Below are positions 23,765 to 37,300 of a stretch of 64,000 bases of DNA, one piece after another. The position numbers and the translations under genes were made by a program. The DNA is from Wuchereria bancrofti (lineage: Eukaryota; Nematoda; Chromadorea; Rhabditida; Onchocercidae). The DNA is taken from assembly GCA_005281725.1 (NCBI GenBank), contig SSBO01000004.1, positions 1,054,001 to 1,118,000 on the forward strand. The letters run 5' to 3'. Every line of letters begins with the position of its first letter. The first letter of the stretch is position 1. The notes beneath the pieces were generated by a model. That model saw only the letters and a program-made list of their open reading frames with translations, had not been told where the DNA came from and made no database searches.

Positions 23765-24882
23765 ATGTCAAAAGGAGCGGGGCAGAAGTTGTCAAAGGAA
23801 GACGAATTACTGCTAAAGGTGTGCTTTAATATCTAGTTTCTATTAGTCGTTATAGATTGGAGATTTCCACCGTTGCATAACTCATTTCTGCCTTTAATCA
23901 CAGATATGAACATCTAAATTAAATTTAGATATTTGCATTTGTTGATCTAATCTATACCGGAATGATGATAACTATTTTGCTCATTAATCAACATGTTTGG
24001 TTGGAAAGAAATTTAGACTTGAATTCTCATACTTCATTATTTCCGGTTGTACTAAATAGTTCCCTTTAAACTCTGGTTATTTTTTTGAAAAGGATTTCTC
24101 GGCAGCAGTGTCAGCAAAGGGCAGTGCATTGTTCTATGGGAACTCGACAGTGATTGCTATTGCACCTCTTTACCTTTTCCATGGAATACATCAGATGGAA
24201 GTGGCTGACTCGTGGATTATTTGGTTAATTTCATCGCTAACTGCATCCTATCTTATCAGTTTTGCCTACAAGAATATCAAGCACATTCTGAAACATAAGT
24301 AATTTCCGTGGTGTTTTGTCATAAATTTGACATTAGCAAAGAAATTGTTTTAGTATTATTTTCCTATATTGAATTTATTGTAACAGTTTATTCATCTCAG
24401 TTTATTCAATACCTGTTTTTGTTTCACTTCGTTCTCAGGTTTTTCACTCTGTGTTTGCAGAATTGTTGTAAAAAGGAGTGAGGCAATAACTCGTGAAATG
24501 AATCGAAAATTAGCAGATGATAAAAAAATGTCGAAAAAAGAGAAAGATGAGAGGATTTTATGGAAGAAAAATGAGGTAAGTATTGTAAGGTTAAAATTTT
24601 ATTTGCTGCCATCCAAAATCTGTTTTAGAAATGAATCTGTTTAAATGGAGTATTGTATCAATATTAAAGTTTGCCAGACCGTATATACTAATTATTGAAA
24701 ACTTTCAGGTCGGAGATTATGAAGCGACTACTTTTTCTATCTTTTGGAATAACATTCTTTTTCTTTCACTTCTCCTTATTTTATCATTCTTCTTATTCGC
24801 TTCTATATCGTCCACTTTTAATTGTCTGTTTTCTATGGTTGGTGCAGCCGGTTTGGTTGCTCTTTTCTCAACTGCCAAATAG
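23765..24882 (+). CDS. SSR3: Translocon-associated protein, gamma subunit (SSR3)
   Basis: Multi-pass subunit of the TRAP complex, which sits at the Sec61 channel in the ER membrane and assists translocation of some signal-peptide proteins. Exons 23765-23818, 24093-24298, 24461-24575, 24709-24882, about 182 residues. Motifs match human SSR3 throughout: [64 protein letters not shown]. Membrane segments are visible at the start of exon 2 ([13 protein letters not shown]), its end ([14 protein letters not shown]) and in exon 4 (two, around [15 protein letters not shown] and the C-terminal [12 protein letters not shown]). Length equals the family norm. The Tudor gene follows 405 bp downstream on the same strand. 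Confidence 0.95.
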
Positions 24883-25286
24883 TACCCGTTTTCACGACCA
24901 CTGTTATTTTGTGATGATATTCTGAAATTTGGAGGTAATCTAAGGATAATCATTTTCTACTTTGAGAAGGAGAGGTATTCTTACATGTGGTTTATTCTTG
25001 TTCTTTTGTCAGTGTGAATTACCAGTGATATTTGTTCACGCTGTTTCTAATTTATTCGATAAAAATATTTCCGGTCTCCTGGCATGTATCGTAAAGCAGT
25101 TATGTGAGCAACATTTTTATGTGCTTCCGGAAATTCGTGTTAGCACTGTAGCCCATTATAAACTGTGACAGTTGATGGAAAAGCGCTTTAATGGCAGCAG
25201 GAAAGGAAAGTCATATGTCGTAATGGACTGAGAATAGATATTTCATGATGCAAAATTTAATGACAATACAATAGTCAATAGACATC
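24883..25286. other. Spacer between TRAP-gamma and the Tudor gene
   Basis: Some 400 bp, short enough that the two genes might share a promoter as a nematode operon. ACAATAG ending at 25274 could be a trans-splice acceptor 12 bases before the next ATG. Confidence 0.45.
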
Positions 25287-28200
25287 ATGGATGGCCGAAC
25301 GTCGCCACGATTAGAGGAGCCGATAAACAGAAACGATAAGAGGAACGCTGTTCCGAAGATGATGCAAAATGGCGATGTAAAAGGTGATGGTAGATTCAAG
25401 GTAGCTTTAACTCCATTTCGCCGCTTATAAAAAAGTCAAAAATAGTCTCCGGAGATTTAGATTTAACCGTATTTTCAATATGGCATAAGGACTGCTGCTT
25501 AGAAATATAGAACAGAATAAGTAGTAGTAAATAAATGAACAATAAGCATTTATAAGGTAAGGTAAGACGTATTCAATTAGTCCAGTAAGTAAGTCATCAT
25601 AAATTCTCTCAAATGCGATTTTTATTGTTAGTAATTTAACAGTGAGTATAGGATAGAAAGGTTTGAGTTCACAAATGACTAACTGTAAGAAGGAAGGTCA
25701 GGAATAATATTTTTTGGATAATTTCAATGGAATGATTGCAGATTCACCGTATCCCTTTGTGCCGTACAGCTCGTTGCTTTGTATCCCATGTCACCTCACC
25801 AAGCTGCATATGGGTGAAGCCCGTGAACCATATCACGGAAAAACTACAGATCCGAGATTTGTAAGTTTGTTGCTTCATAATTATGGGATTGCTGGGAGCC
25901 GCTTAACTGAAATGTGGCAAGAAAGCTCAAGTGCATCAACTTTTTTTTAGAAATACATTAACCCCAGCTCCGGTGGCACATGAAAATCGCTATGTGATGG
26001 CACCGCTAGAGGAGGGTGTTTACGCTCGAGCTCGAATTTGTGAAGTTGATCAGGTTGCTGGTTATTTGCCTTAAAGATTTTAGATTTTTTGTTGGCAAAA
26101 GGCATTTCTATGGATCTTCCTCAATTTCAGCGGACTAAATTTGTGAAAGTATTGTTCATTGACGAAGGGATCAGCGCTTGGATGAATTCTGCTTGCCTTG
26201 CAAAAATGGACGAAATATTATCTTTCCATCCTTGGCAAGCAATTCCTGTTGCACTGTTTAAGGTATTCTTTTGATCTCTTTTAGGAAGCAAAGCAGAAGA
26301 TATTTCTCAGAAAAAGATACAATTCAGCGTAATGTTGTGAGAAAAATGCTTAGAATGATACGTACTAGGATTAACGTGATCAGTTGGGTCTGTAATTACA
26401 AAATTACATGTTTCCTATTGATTTCCGACTTTGCAGGTGAAGCCGTATCAGGACATCTTCACTGATAACGTACAATTGAAATGGTCGAAGGAGGATACAG
26501 CGGTTTTGCGAGAAATTCTTAAAAAATTTGAACTTGTTCGTGTAGAGGCAATCCTTAACAGTGTTCCCAGCAATGACTATCGCGATTTTGTAAAAGTTCG
26601 TATCGTCTCTTTTGATAATTCACCTATGAAATTATGATTTCTTATCCATTTGCTTATTTTATTCGTTGCTCATTATCTCCTCTGAGTTGAAGGTTAATAT
26701 GTATGGCATGGAATCGGAGTCGGATGAAATGGGTACTTCAATCACTCATTTGTTTGTTCGTGAACGTTTCGGTCAAGTTGATTTTGAACGAGATTTGTTT
26801 GACGGAATCACACAAAAAATATTTGAAAATTTTGTAAGCCCATTATTTTCAAAAGAATCATAAAATTGTTGCTGCAGTCATGACGAAGTATATTTGAAAC
26901 TAAATTTCTTTAACTTATTTTACAATAGTGTCACACGGTGCAGTGAGATAAAGAACTTAAACGGGAAAGGAATTTTTTCAAAGATTTATAGCTTGCGCAT
27001 TTAATTCATTTATTTAAAGCATAAAGAAGTTCTTACTGTGGAGACTTTGGAAACATGGCGACTCAATTTTCCAAGTAAAAATGAAACTGAAGCTATAATA
27101 GAACAGCCCATCTTGAATGAAGCAACAACAGGTAGTGCACAGGTAACCTTATTTTGTTTCACTTCATTTTCATACCACATTTTATTCAGGAAATAACTAT
27201 TCATGCTAATTTTAGATTCCAGTAGTAGACGTTAGTTGGTTAAATGAGGAAGGTTACTGTCACAAGGGAGAATATTTGGTCAACGTTGAGGGAAGGTATC
27301 TTTTTCAGATTCAAGTCCTTGATAATTTTATCATTAAATTTTATTTAAAATTCATTAGATAGTTTACTTCGAAAAATTTCTTGGATATCCTACTGAAATA
27401 ATTTATGGGGATTATTCAGCAATATTAATATGCTAATATTATATTTGATTTCTCAAGGAACACTGTTTCGCCCTATGAGTTTTACGCTCGTCCGTTGAAA
27501 ATGACAAGGTTAAAGGAGGCATCACAAAGGAATACAGGAATAGAAGAATATGAAGGTAATAGTGCAGCGGACGATGAAGAGGATGCAATGATTGCAGCAA
27601 ATGATGAACTTGCCAATTTTGCTGAGGAGCTAAACTCATTCTATGGCCATCCCAAAAATAGAAGGCTTATTAATTCATCCCATGTGTTCGTTTTTAATGT
27701 AATTTTAAAGCCTTGTGAAATCCGTGAAGATTTGTAGTTTAACTCTACTTTTTTTCAATCATTTATTATTTTTTTTTTTAAATAGAATTACTGGCTTGGA
27801 GGAGGGAAAACGTATGTATGGCATTGTGGAAGTAGACGATGAATTTGCTCAATTTACTGGCTGTTGGCAGAGAATTGAAATATTAGGCATCAAGGTTGGT
27901 TTTATTAAAAAACAAGTAGGTGAAGTATAGGCTCTAGGGGAAATTAAGTTATAATCATGTATTCTAACTCTTTCAGTGTTGTCATCAATCCTTCGTATTC
28001 TGCAGAGTGACAAATTTTTGTACATTAGTGTTCAAGTTTTCAGGATGGTTATTATTCCGAAAGTTTTTTTTGTCGCATACGATTTCTTGATTCTGGTGGA
28101 ACTGATGTCCGTTTATTGTCCAGTATCCTTGAAATAGATCCAATGTACAAATTTTGCTTGCGAGTAGCAGTTTATTCGGTCATATAGTGCGAAATCTATA

Positions 28201-28901
28201 GTTCTTTTTATTTTACTACTTTAAAGTTATATCGTAATCTTGAATCCTAACTCGTTCAGTATTGTTATTAATCCTAAAACCTGCACAAATCGTGTACTTT
28301 TCCACTTTTTTGTTGCGCATATTGTTTTTATATTTTACTTATTAGGCACTGTGTTCGGCCACCTTTCTGCTTGCAAATGTGCATGCATGGACTGAAACCG
28401 GTGGATCATTCGAGTTGGTCCGAAAAAGCAAAACAGTTTTTCTATAGTGAACTCCGTGAAGATGTTCCAGTTGCTTTGAATATTGTGGGTTGCAACAAAA
28501 AGTTGGTTTTTCAAAACCTTTGACCGTAGTTTAAAACTATGAATTCTTTCATTTCTTTATCTTAATTTATTCATGACTTTCCAAGATATTTCCTGCATTG
28601 CCGATTGATAATAAAAACATGCAACATCAAAAATCTTCCTTACGCGTACTTGAATTCTTGAATTTCAGAAGTGGGAGCCGCCATTTGTATGATTGTCATC
28701 CATTTCAAAGACCAGGCGTACTGTTTGTGAATTTCATCCAGGTAAATGAAAACTTTGAAACATAATTATATATACACAAATTCACTTGATTTGTCGATAC
28801 TTCAGGTGCGTGATGGTTCTGTTACAACATTGGATGCGCGACTTCAAAAAGAAGGACATGCAGTAATTGCCGACCATAGTCCAATAAAATTAACAGAATG
28901 A
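25287..28901 (+). CDS. Multi-Tudor-domain protein, EKL-1-like
   Basis: Tudor domains bind methylated arginine or lysine and scaffold germline small-RNA complexes. Fourteen exons join without a phase break: 25287-25400, 25742-25860, 25951-26053, 26131-26262, 26437-26589, 26687-26833, 27020-27142, 27216-27295, 27458-27733, 27786-27894, 28044-28144, 28346-28501, 28669-28741, 28806-28901; about 593 residues. The first extended Tudor domain starts at CFVSHVTSPSCIWVKPVNH and contains GVYARARICEVDQ and FVKVLFIDEGIS. The second starts near VVDVSWLNEEG and contains FFCRIRFLDSGGTDVRLLSS followed by HCVRPPFCLQMCMHGLKPVD. An acidic insert (DDEEDAM) lies in exon 9. Two extended Tudor domains and this length fit C. 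elegans EKL-1, a cofactor of the CSR-1/DRH-3 22G-RNA pathway, but other TDRD-type proteins remain possible. The short N-terminus (MDGRTSPRLEEPIN) is unique. Confidence 0.85.
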
Positions 28902-30287
28902 CGTAACACTCGCAGATTTTATCGCGTTTTTCACCTTTTTTGCAGCAACAGTTTTGTTTCAGTATATGAGTGGGACAAACTTTCAGAGGGACGGATTTTT
29001 TTTATTTCGAAATGTTTGAAAGGTATAAGTAATGCAAATGAAAAAAAAAACTGATGCTTTTAATATGTTTAGAAGTGACTAGGTCTATGACGATTCCAGT
29101 TTTATTCGACGTTGCTTGAGTTTTTAGTAGTTATTCTGTTGATGGATGTGTTTATAGCTGTTACCAATTTTTTATTGTGAAAAAGGATTTCCTTAATTGC
29201 GAATATTGAATTGGAAAATAATTTTAAAAAATTTCTTGTACAAATAATGAAACTGTATGTAGTTCATATTGTTGTTCATTGTTCAATCTAAATAGTCCAG
29301 CCATCACATGAAATATCTCGAAGGTGGTTTTTTCGAATTTTTTTGAAGGTTTCAATTTAAATTCATTGTAATGAATGCTATAAATTGAGTTTTAGTGATA
29401 TTTTTTTTTCTTCATTTTAAAAAGCCTATGATAGTTATTTTCATTAGTCTGTTGAGTTTTATTTATTATTAATAAAAATATTTTGATTAGTTGTAAGCTC
29501 GTTTTCACGGCATTGATTCTTCAAAAACAAGGAACGAAAGACAAAAGAGTGTTTCATTAGTGAACCGCCTCCTCTTATTATTCACTAGCCGATTCTATCG
29601 CTTTATTCCTGTGCAGAATAATTTTGAGCGGTACACAGTAGTATTTAGTAATTAATTATCGAAATCATTATTGATATTTTTCGTGATTCATTGCAAAATC
29701 TTGTATTTTGAGAAGTCTATTGCTCAGAATTTCAATAAATTCTAATCCAGTTTTCCTTCAATTTGGTTGCCCATCACAGGAATAAAGTGACAATTGACGG
29801 AAATTTTTGCTGATTATAGCATACGAGATGGCGTTACTAAGAGAAGCCATGTGGCTGGGATGGTATGTTCAGTGTGACTGGATCTTTCAAAACGTTTCGT
29901 TTTTCTGTTTGTTGGACAAAGTTAACAGTGGCGAATTTTTCAGTTTTTTTTTTGGTTTTAATTTTCAAGATTTCAACTTTTATTTTAGGCGATCGTTTTT
30001 TAGTGCTTTTATTTGTTTTCTATCTGAGTACTAAAAGTTATCTGTTATTACATAAACTTATAACTGAGAACACTTGCTAAAGTTGGTAGTATGACGAGCA
30101 ACCAATCCGTCTTCATGCTAGAGGTTCTCAGATGCTTTGAGCGTAATAATTTACGTCATAGGCAGAAGTTGCGTTCGGGACTGCTACAACATTTCTTCAT
30201 ATTCAACAGGTTCATTTCTTCATATTCAACTTACTGCATTCTGAATTCAAGATTTAATTTTCAGGTTTTTTGCAGCTCGTGAAGTCC
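28902..30287. other. Intergenic, upstream of the phospholipase gene
   Basis: AT-rich, with the 3' UTR of the Tudor gene at the left. GGTTTTTTGCAG ending at 30275 is an acceptor 12 bases before the phospholipase ATG. Small ORFs around 29807-30282 show no homology or splice logic. Confidence 0.5.
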
Positions 30288-31382
30288 ATGCATTTGGAGT
30301 CACTTACTTTAATAATATGCTTGTTTTATGCATCAATTGCTCTAATGGATGCAAAGCTGAAAGCATTATGGAATCTGGATAAAATGAGCGTTTGTAGACT
30401 TGGTTACCCAGCTACTGTTTATAACAATTACGGATGCTGGTGTGGTGTTGGAGGTTCTGGAAAGCCCATGGATGGGATTGACAGGTTACACTTTGCTGCA
30501 CTACTTATGTCTAGGATGTTGTAAATCCGGAAGTTCTATTGGTCGCACATATTCCATAACATTTTATACTATTGTTTTTTGTCAGTCCGTGATTAAATTT
30601 TTGTGGGCCTATCTTGGTATACACATCCAACAAATGCTGATAAGGAGTGAGTACACGTACAGTGTTTATTTTTCACTTCCTACGAATTTTGGAACATCTC
30701 GTTTAGAAGTCTCTCATATATATAATTTCTCTTTCTTGGTGTCTGAAAATGAAAACCAAGAATTCAATTTCATTGCATGTGCTGCATGAATCATGACCTC
30801 TGTTACGACAAGGCAGTTCGCGATGATGACTGCTATGACACGGCTGAGGAATATCTACTTCCATATAATTGGAAGTGCATCCAGGGACAATCCATCTGCT
30901 TGAATTATGGTAATTTTAGATGTTGCATAGTTGCTAAAGTCGCTAAGTTGGATAAACTATCTTAACTTCTGAAATAAAGAAAGAGTTCTCTACAGGAAAA
31001 AAAATGAAGCTGGTTATAATATCGTTTCTTTTAAATCATTTCTCAATTATTTTTTTGAAATGTCCACCGTTTATTAGCTCCGTTTAAGACGTTATTTAAA
31101 ATGTCTGTTTGAATATAATTTTAGAGCTAATCAAATTATCCTTTCGTTTGTCAATACACTAGGATTTTAGTTTCGCTTGTAATATTTGAAGAGGTTGCAG
31201 CAAATTCAAAATGTGCTAGTGCCATATGCGCTTGCGATAGTGAGGTGGTCAAATGCTGGAGTCGTTTCGAAAAACCAAAAATTCATGCAAAATGTACCAA
31301 AATGAACATAAACAAATATCATTATCGTCAGCCGTTATTCGATTTCTTTTCCTTACTTCGCTCTGAAAACGAAATACTGTAG
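30288..31382 (+). CDS. Secreted phospholipase A2
   Basis: Calcium-dependent lipid hydrolase of the secretory PLA2 superfamily, an ordinary nematode enzyme rather than evident venom. Exon 30288-30484 carries a signal peptide (MHLESLTLIICLFYASIALM) and the calcium loop YGCWCGVGGSGKPMDGIDR. Exon 30761-30909 carries the catalytic CCMNHDLCYD with the His-Asp pair. Exon 31201-31382 carries CASAICACDSE, the usual CxxxxCxCD motif with the second catalytic Asp, and ends in TAG. All joins keep phase; about 175 residues, longer than the usual 120-140 because of a C-terminal tail with no recognised feature. Odd points: the only in-frame acceptor for exon 2 inserts six residues (IQFHCM) before the catalytic CC, and failure to splice intron 2 gives an early stop at 30965 followed by AATAAA. 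Confidence 0.85.
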
Positions 31383-34300
31383 TCTGGCCAACTAAGAATT
31401 TTGACCTTTTCTGTTTTTTTTAGTGTTAGAAGTCTAGCTCGCAAATATCAGAAAATTTGAAGTTTTTCACCTCATTTTTCGTTTTTTTTTCACTTTCAAT
31501 TTGTTTTCATTCATCGTTTGTATTTACTTAACCCTAGAAATCTCAGGCCATCTCATTTGTCACCTCAAAAAATGAATAATTTTCGGATTCTCTTATCAAT
31601 TACAACTGAATATGTTTATTTCTGTAATAAGATGCTTTGTCGTAGAATCTAATTTCATAGTCACACATCCACATGTTTCTCCTTGGCTAGTAAATTGTCA
31701 TATCTTCTCCTTATGAATAAATTTTGGTTTCCTTGTACGAGTAAATTGATATTTATTTGGATGAGAACTATAATAGGTCATAACTCAGTCACGTGTGGTT
31801 AATTATAGAATCACTGCTTAATTGAAAATTAGAAACCGAATACTGCGATTTATATCAATCACTAGGCACTAAGAAGTGAATAATGTGGAAGTTAAAGTAT
31901 AATTTCTAAAATAGTCATTGGCGACTTCGACAATGAAACCAATCATTGTTTATTTCTAGTAGCATTAGAGCAACTAAGCTTTTTTGGGGTGAGCTCATCG
32001 GCCGATTAAAGAATGTTTCCTTAGTGGAGCTATGTGATTCTTGGCCAGAATTTCATAGTCTTAGAATGATGGCTCAATGAAGCTGTTCCAAACTATCGCT
32101 ATGATAGTATTTTAAGAAACGTCCCAACACTGCCATTATTTGTCTTCAGATCATATTGCTGCTTCTATTACCAATCTCCGCAAATAGGTATTTGTTATTC
32201 TTTTCTTTTTCCGCCACTTCTCTCCACACATCTAATATCATCATCTCAAAGCAACAAAATTCAATTTCCTTGATGTTAAAGCAATACAATTTTTGAGGAA
32301 AATTATAGTGGAGAGGTGATAGTTTCTTAATTGATAAATTTAAAACCCTCCACTTTCACTTTTCTCCCCAGAGAACTTTATTTCATTTGTCTCCAAAAAA
32401 TACTTCTGCAGTAGCAAGCATATTATTGTCCTCATTTCTCTTCTGATATGCACCCAATTTCAAGCTTCATATTAATAAAATCAAAACCTATTTTGTATAT
32501 TTTTAGGAATGAAAAAGATATAGCGCTGTAATAAGCATAATCTCGTGCCAATAATTCAAACAATAAAGAACAAATCGGAAGAAATTTTTAAAAATCAGAA
32601 ATTTGGCTAATTCAAAATAGTTCTTTGCTTACCTCGTCTTGACTAAAGTATACGTCTACATATTAGGTACAAATCTAAAGCCAAAGAGATTCGTAGAGTT
32701 GCGCATTGAGCATCCTCAGAAATTACTCTAATCATTCGTTTTATGCGAAAAACTCTCTCTTTCAAACTAATGATTTTAGCCGTCTCAGTATTGATCAAAC
32801 TTCTTCGTCGTATTAGTACGGTAAAGGAATGGTGATATAGAAAGGTGTAGGGCATCATTCTATGACACTTTAACTAGCGTTCACAATAGGTTCTAAAATC
32901 TCAAAAATTTAAAGGAACGAATTTTGTAAAATTATTGAGTACAGAACATTTCGAGTATGAGAGGCTTTAAATTATTTTTAGCTAATTTATGCTGTCAAGC
33001 AGCTCGGAAAAAAGATTGTTTTCCATTTCCCTCTAATAAGTTACTATAATTTTTATAGGGGATTTCGGAGGATAAGTAAAAAAAAAAACGTTAATCTAAA
33101 AAAAATCATGATTAGATCTGCGATATATTTCTACTTTTTTATGCCACCTAAAAGATGCATCAGAAAAGAGCAAGGACATATCGAGGTTAGCTATAATTAT
33201 TGCAGAGCTTAAAATTGTTTTTAAAATTTTTTGTTCACTTCCACTTCCCTTTTCTAGCTTGTGTTTTCAAAACTAATCCACTTCTTCACTTTTTTCCGAA
33301 GTTAACAGAAGCATTTCTTTTTTAAAGGACTTATTATATTTCTGCTTTTTTATTAGTTTAAAACATTTGAACTAGAATTTGTAAAGGCAATAGTAGCTAT
33401 AGTTTCTAGCAAACATTAATTTTATATATAATACAAACTCAATTGGGAACTCAGAAATCTTTATATTACTTAAGGCTTATTTAGTTTATCGCAAACTTGA
33501 TCCATAACAGAACTCTGAAGTAATCACCGAGGCCATTCAGCAGCACTGCTTTACTGGGGGCTTACTTACTTATCGCATACATACTGCTTGAAACACAAAC
33601 TCATTTGAATGCATGTTAGTGCTCATTAATTTCGAATTTAATTTTGAAAGATTCTTACAAGAAATATTACTTCAAGCAACTAATGAACAAAAAAATCTTG
33701 GAAACTTCGGCAGAATGCAAATGAATTCAAAAGTAAAGCATTTGCTTTCAAGAACTATTAATTCACTAAATAAAAATTGCCAGTATTATAAGGATAAACA
33801 AATACTAACCAAATAGCTGATTTATGATTACGAAGCATTTAAATTTCAATAAAAGTACTAGCAGTACTTCTTTGCATGTAACTCATGCTCACAACATTCA
33901 AAATCGTACCAATAAAAAAGTCATATACGTTTAAAAAATTTAAGCCATTTCTTTAATCGGTTTGAATGTCAAAAAAAAAACGCATATTGCAAGCTTAAGT
34001 ATCTCAAGCAGATATAGTTTAAATTATGCATATATTTATTTATAAATTTTTTACACTGAATGTCATGCTACCGCCATAGAACTATCAAGTCATCTACATC
34101 AAGTCCTCTCCATTAAATTATTCACCTCTGTTGCATTTAATTATATCATTTATTATCATTTATTCTAAAAAAGAATATCGAATGAAATGGTTTAAGAATT
34201 AATTTGGGCGAAAAAAAATTCTTCTTGGTCAGACATTCTTCTCAATCTTTTGAAACAAAATTTCGTGCAAATTTTTTTACTAAAAATGATATTTTGTAAA

Positions 34301-37300
34301 ATAGAAAGTTAGTACACTTGAATTATATTTTAAACCTTGGATTAAAATGACTTCAAAATAGAGTAGTTCAAAGATCTAACAGGTGAGGCCAAACTGATGA
34401 CAGTATTATGATAGTATTATGATGATACCTCTTTTTCCACTGCCTTTCTTTTTCTTTTCATTTGATAAATACACTTTTTTTCAGTCTTAATTCCACCATT
34501 TGATTCTGCCTAGCACTAAATAGCAAGATAACTAAAATGATTTGAAGAGCTGTGTAAATAATATATTTATAAAGAATTTGAGGAATTGTGATTTCACCAG
34601 TAAATTATACAAATTCAATTTTTTCGAATTGATGTATCTTTATTTGCCACGAAACTTGTACAAAAAAAACCTACATCCTTACTGCTTTTAGTGAATTTAA
34701 AATCATTAAAACATGATCAGTACAAAGAAGCAGTTTTAAAAAATACAAAAAGCCTAAAACGTTTTCCATGTTTTATAATTTGCTGAAGCATATTAAATTA
34801 TCTATTTAAAAACTTTGAAATTTTTAAGTGGGAACTGATATCGTTTAGTTTACTAATTCATTGATTTAATGTTTTTTCACTTTCAGTTATAAACAGCTGA
34901 TGGCTGCGGTTTTCAATTTTTAACCTTATTGTCATATTTCCACAAAACGTCAAAAAATAAATTGCAGTGAAATGATGATATTGATATTTGCTTATGTATT
35001 CAATTTACACAAAACAAAAATTAAGAGCGTATAAACAATTTTTTTGAACTGGCAAAGGACGTTTCTCTTCATTGTCAGATTTCTACTTCGTATGTTACGT
35101 ATTATTTAATGTTATTGTCCCAGAGACTATAATGGAACGATATATTTTGTGATCTTTCGCAAAAATGCAATTTACAAAATCTCACATATTTGATATTGTT
35201 ATTGAAAAAACGATACTTCAGGTTCAAAAGAAGTGTTTGCTTGAGCTTCATCTGCTAAGAAAATAAGCCGATGAATTTTTTCTTTTCAACTAAAGGAATA
35301 ACTTGTCCCGTAAGATCTCATTACCCATTACTTATTCTTAAACATTTTGTCATCCGATCATTATTTAGCTCTATATTTGCTTTATTCATGCGTACGCCGG
35401 TAGTTTAAAATATATCTGTTTCAAGGATCAATTGGGAATTTTTTTCTCTGATACAAGTTTAAGTTTCTATTTGCTAGCTTCTCACCTGTCTCTTCTTTAT
35501 ATTATCCTTTCCTTTTAAAAATCAGAAATTTGGCCAATCCAAAATAAAATATAGTTCGAATTCAAACTATATTTCTATAATCAGGAATCAGAAAAATAAA
35601 TATAAGGAGAACTGAAAAGAATGATAGAATATTATAAAAAGAAAAAAAAGCAAATAGAATATTACGTTTGTACCTATTAGAAAGTTTTCCCATTCACATA
35701 CAACTTTACTTTTCATTCATAAGGAAAGAAAGATCCTAAATTAGTCAATAATTCTTGAAGACTCATAAGATACAAGAATTTAATGCTTAGAAAAAGGAAC
35801 GAACATGTCATCTTCAATTTTCTTTAATTATTTTTCTTTTAAACTCCCTCCAAAGGTAGTGCAACTTCATCCCATTTCTCTCACTGTTCATTGCATGCCA
35901 GTTCCTAAGAAAACTGTCACTAAGCATATTATTGCGAATAACTGTTTGTCATTAATAATTTAAAAATGTCATTGTCATTGTTAATTAAGATAATTAAAAA
36001 ATTGATGTTTGCCATAGAGTGATTTCTTGATTCCTATTTGAAAATAGATTTAAGTGCAAGACATCTTCAGTTAAAATCACCTGTTAAGCACATTACTCTT
36101 TCTTTCAATTCTGAAACATTTCTAACCTCTGTTATTCTATTCTGTATGAATTTCAACATAGGCCCAAACTTATTATAAGAAAAGCGCAAATCGCTTCTTT
36201 ATTTTTTCTCTACTATACGTATTGTTGCGCATGAGAGAGTAAAATTATGATTTAGCTAGTAACAAACATTTACGATTTTCCTTATTAATTAGTTTATTGC
36301 AGCAATCGAAGTAGTGAAAATTTGATCGAACTATTTTTTTAATCAAATAGTTTTTACATTTGTTGTCATCGAATTTTTATTTTCGTGCTTTGTAAATAGC
36401 ACATATTAATTCTGCGGATAATGAGAAAAATGTCGCAATAGATTTAGCAGCACATATGAAATACTTTCATTGATTGATTCGTTTTTTTAACAAAAATTTT
36501 CAGTTTCAAAAATATTTTCTAAATAATATATTTGTAATTATCCAATAATTCATTTCACGTAAAATTTGAAGATGTCTTGATAATTTTCTGGCAAAAGATT
36601 CAGTTTAATCGATGTTTTGTATAATTTAAATTTCAGTTTTTTTTTTATCTAAACAATTTCATACGTTTGTGAGTGAAAGTGAATGAACCATAAAATTGAC
36701 CAATGTAATAACAAATTTCAATCCTTCTCTTAGAACATTTACTTTTCCACTCAATCAGAAATTTGGACATTTGAAATATATGTCACCAGAAGGGACGAAG
36801 TGTTCTAATTTTTAATCTGAAAAATGAAGAAAAAAACAACTAATAAAAATTGTTCTAATTTCCGAAAACGAATTTGCGGCAATATTTACTTACTGCTCTT
36901 CTTTTTAGTCTATTATTTGTGTAAGCTTAATGGAACAAAATCATTCGTTTGTTTACTAATCCCAGGGATCAAGCACAGTACAATTGAAGTAGCAACTAAA
37001 ATTGCTCTCTATGAAACCAGTGCTAGCAGGAAGGATTTGCTTCCTGAAATGAGTTATCTTTGCTTTTTTCTGCTTCTTTCCTCAGTGTCATTCCTCCTCA
37101 GTTCGTTTTTCTTTTAAATGTAACTGACTGATGCTTTGAGATAACCTTGCAAAACTTCGAAATGATCGGAATTTTCTCAAATTGCTAATTGAAAGAAACT
37201 TATTAAGCAGATAAAAAAGGAACAAAGAATAATGATTCAATTTAAACGAGGAGCAAAAAATATTTCCACCAATTTATTAATAATGTCGCAGAGTTGCTTG

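Noticed and set aside
30777..30965. Complete small phospholipase ending at 30965
   Set aside because: Lacks the CxCD segment, which is found in phase in the exon at 31201; kept only as a possible alternative form.
36824..37117. Plus-strand ORF with hydrophobic stretches
   Set aside because: Hydrophobicity follows from T-rich sequence; ends in poly-Ser/Phe low complexity with no homology.
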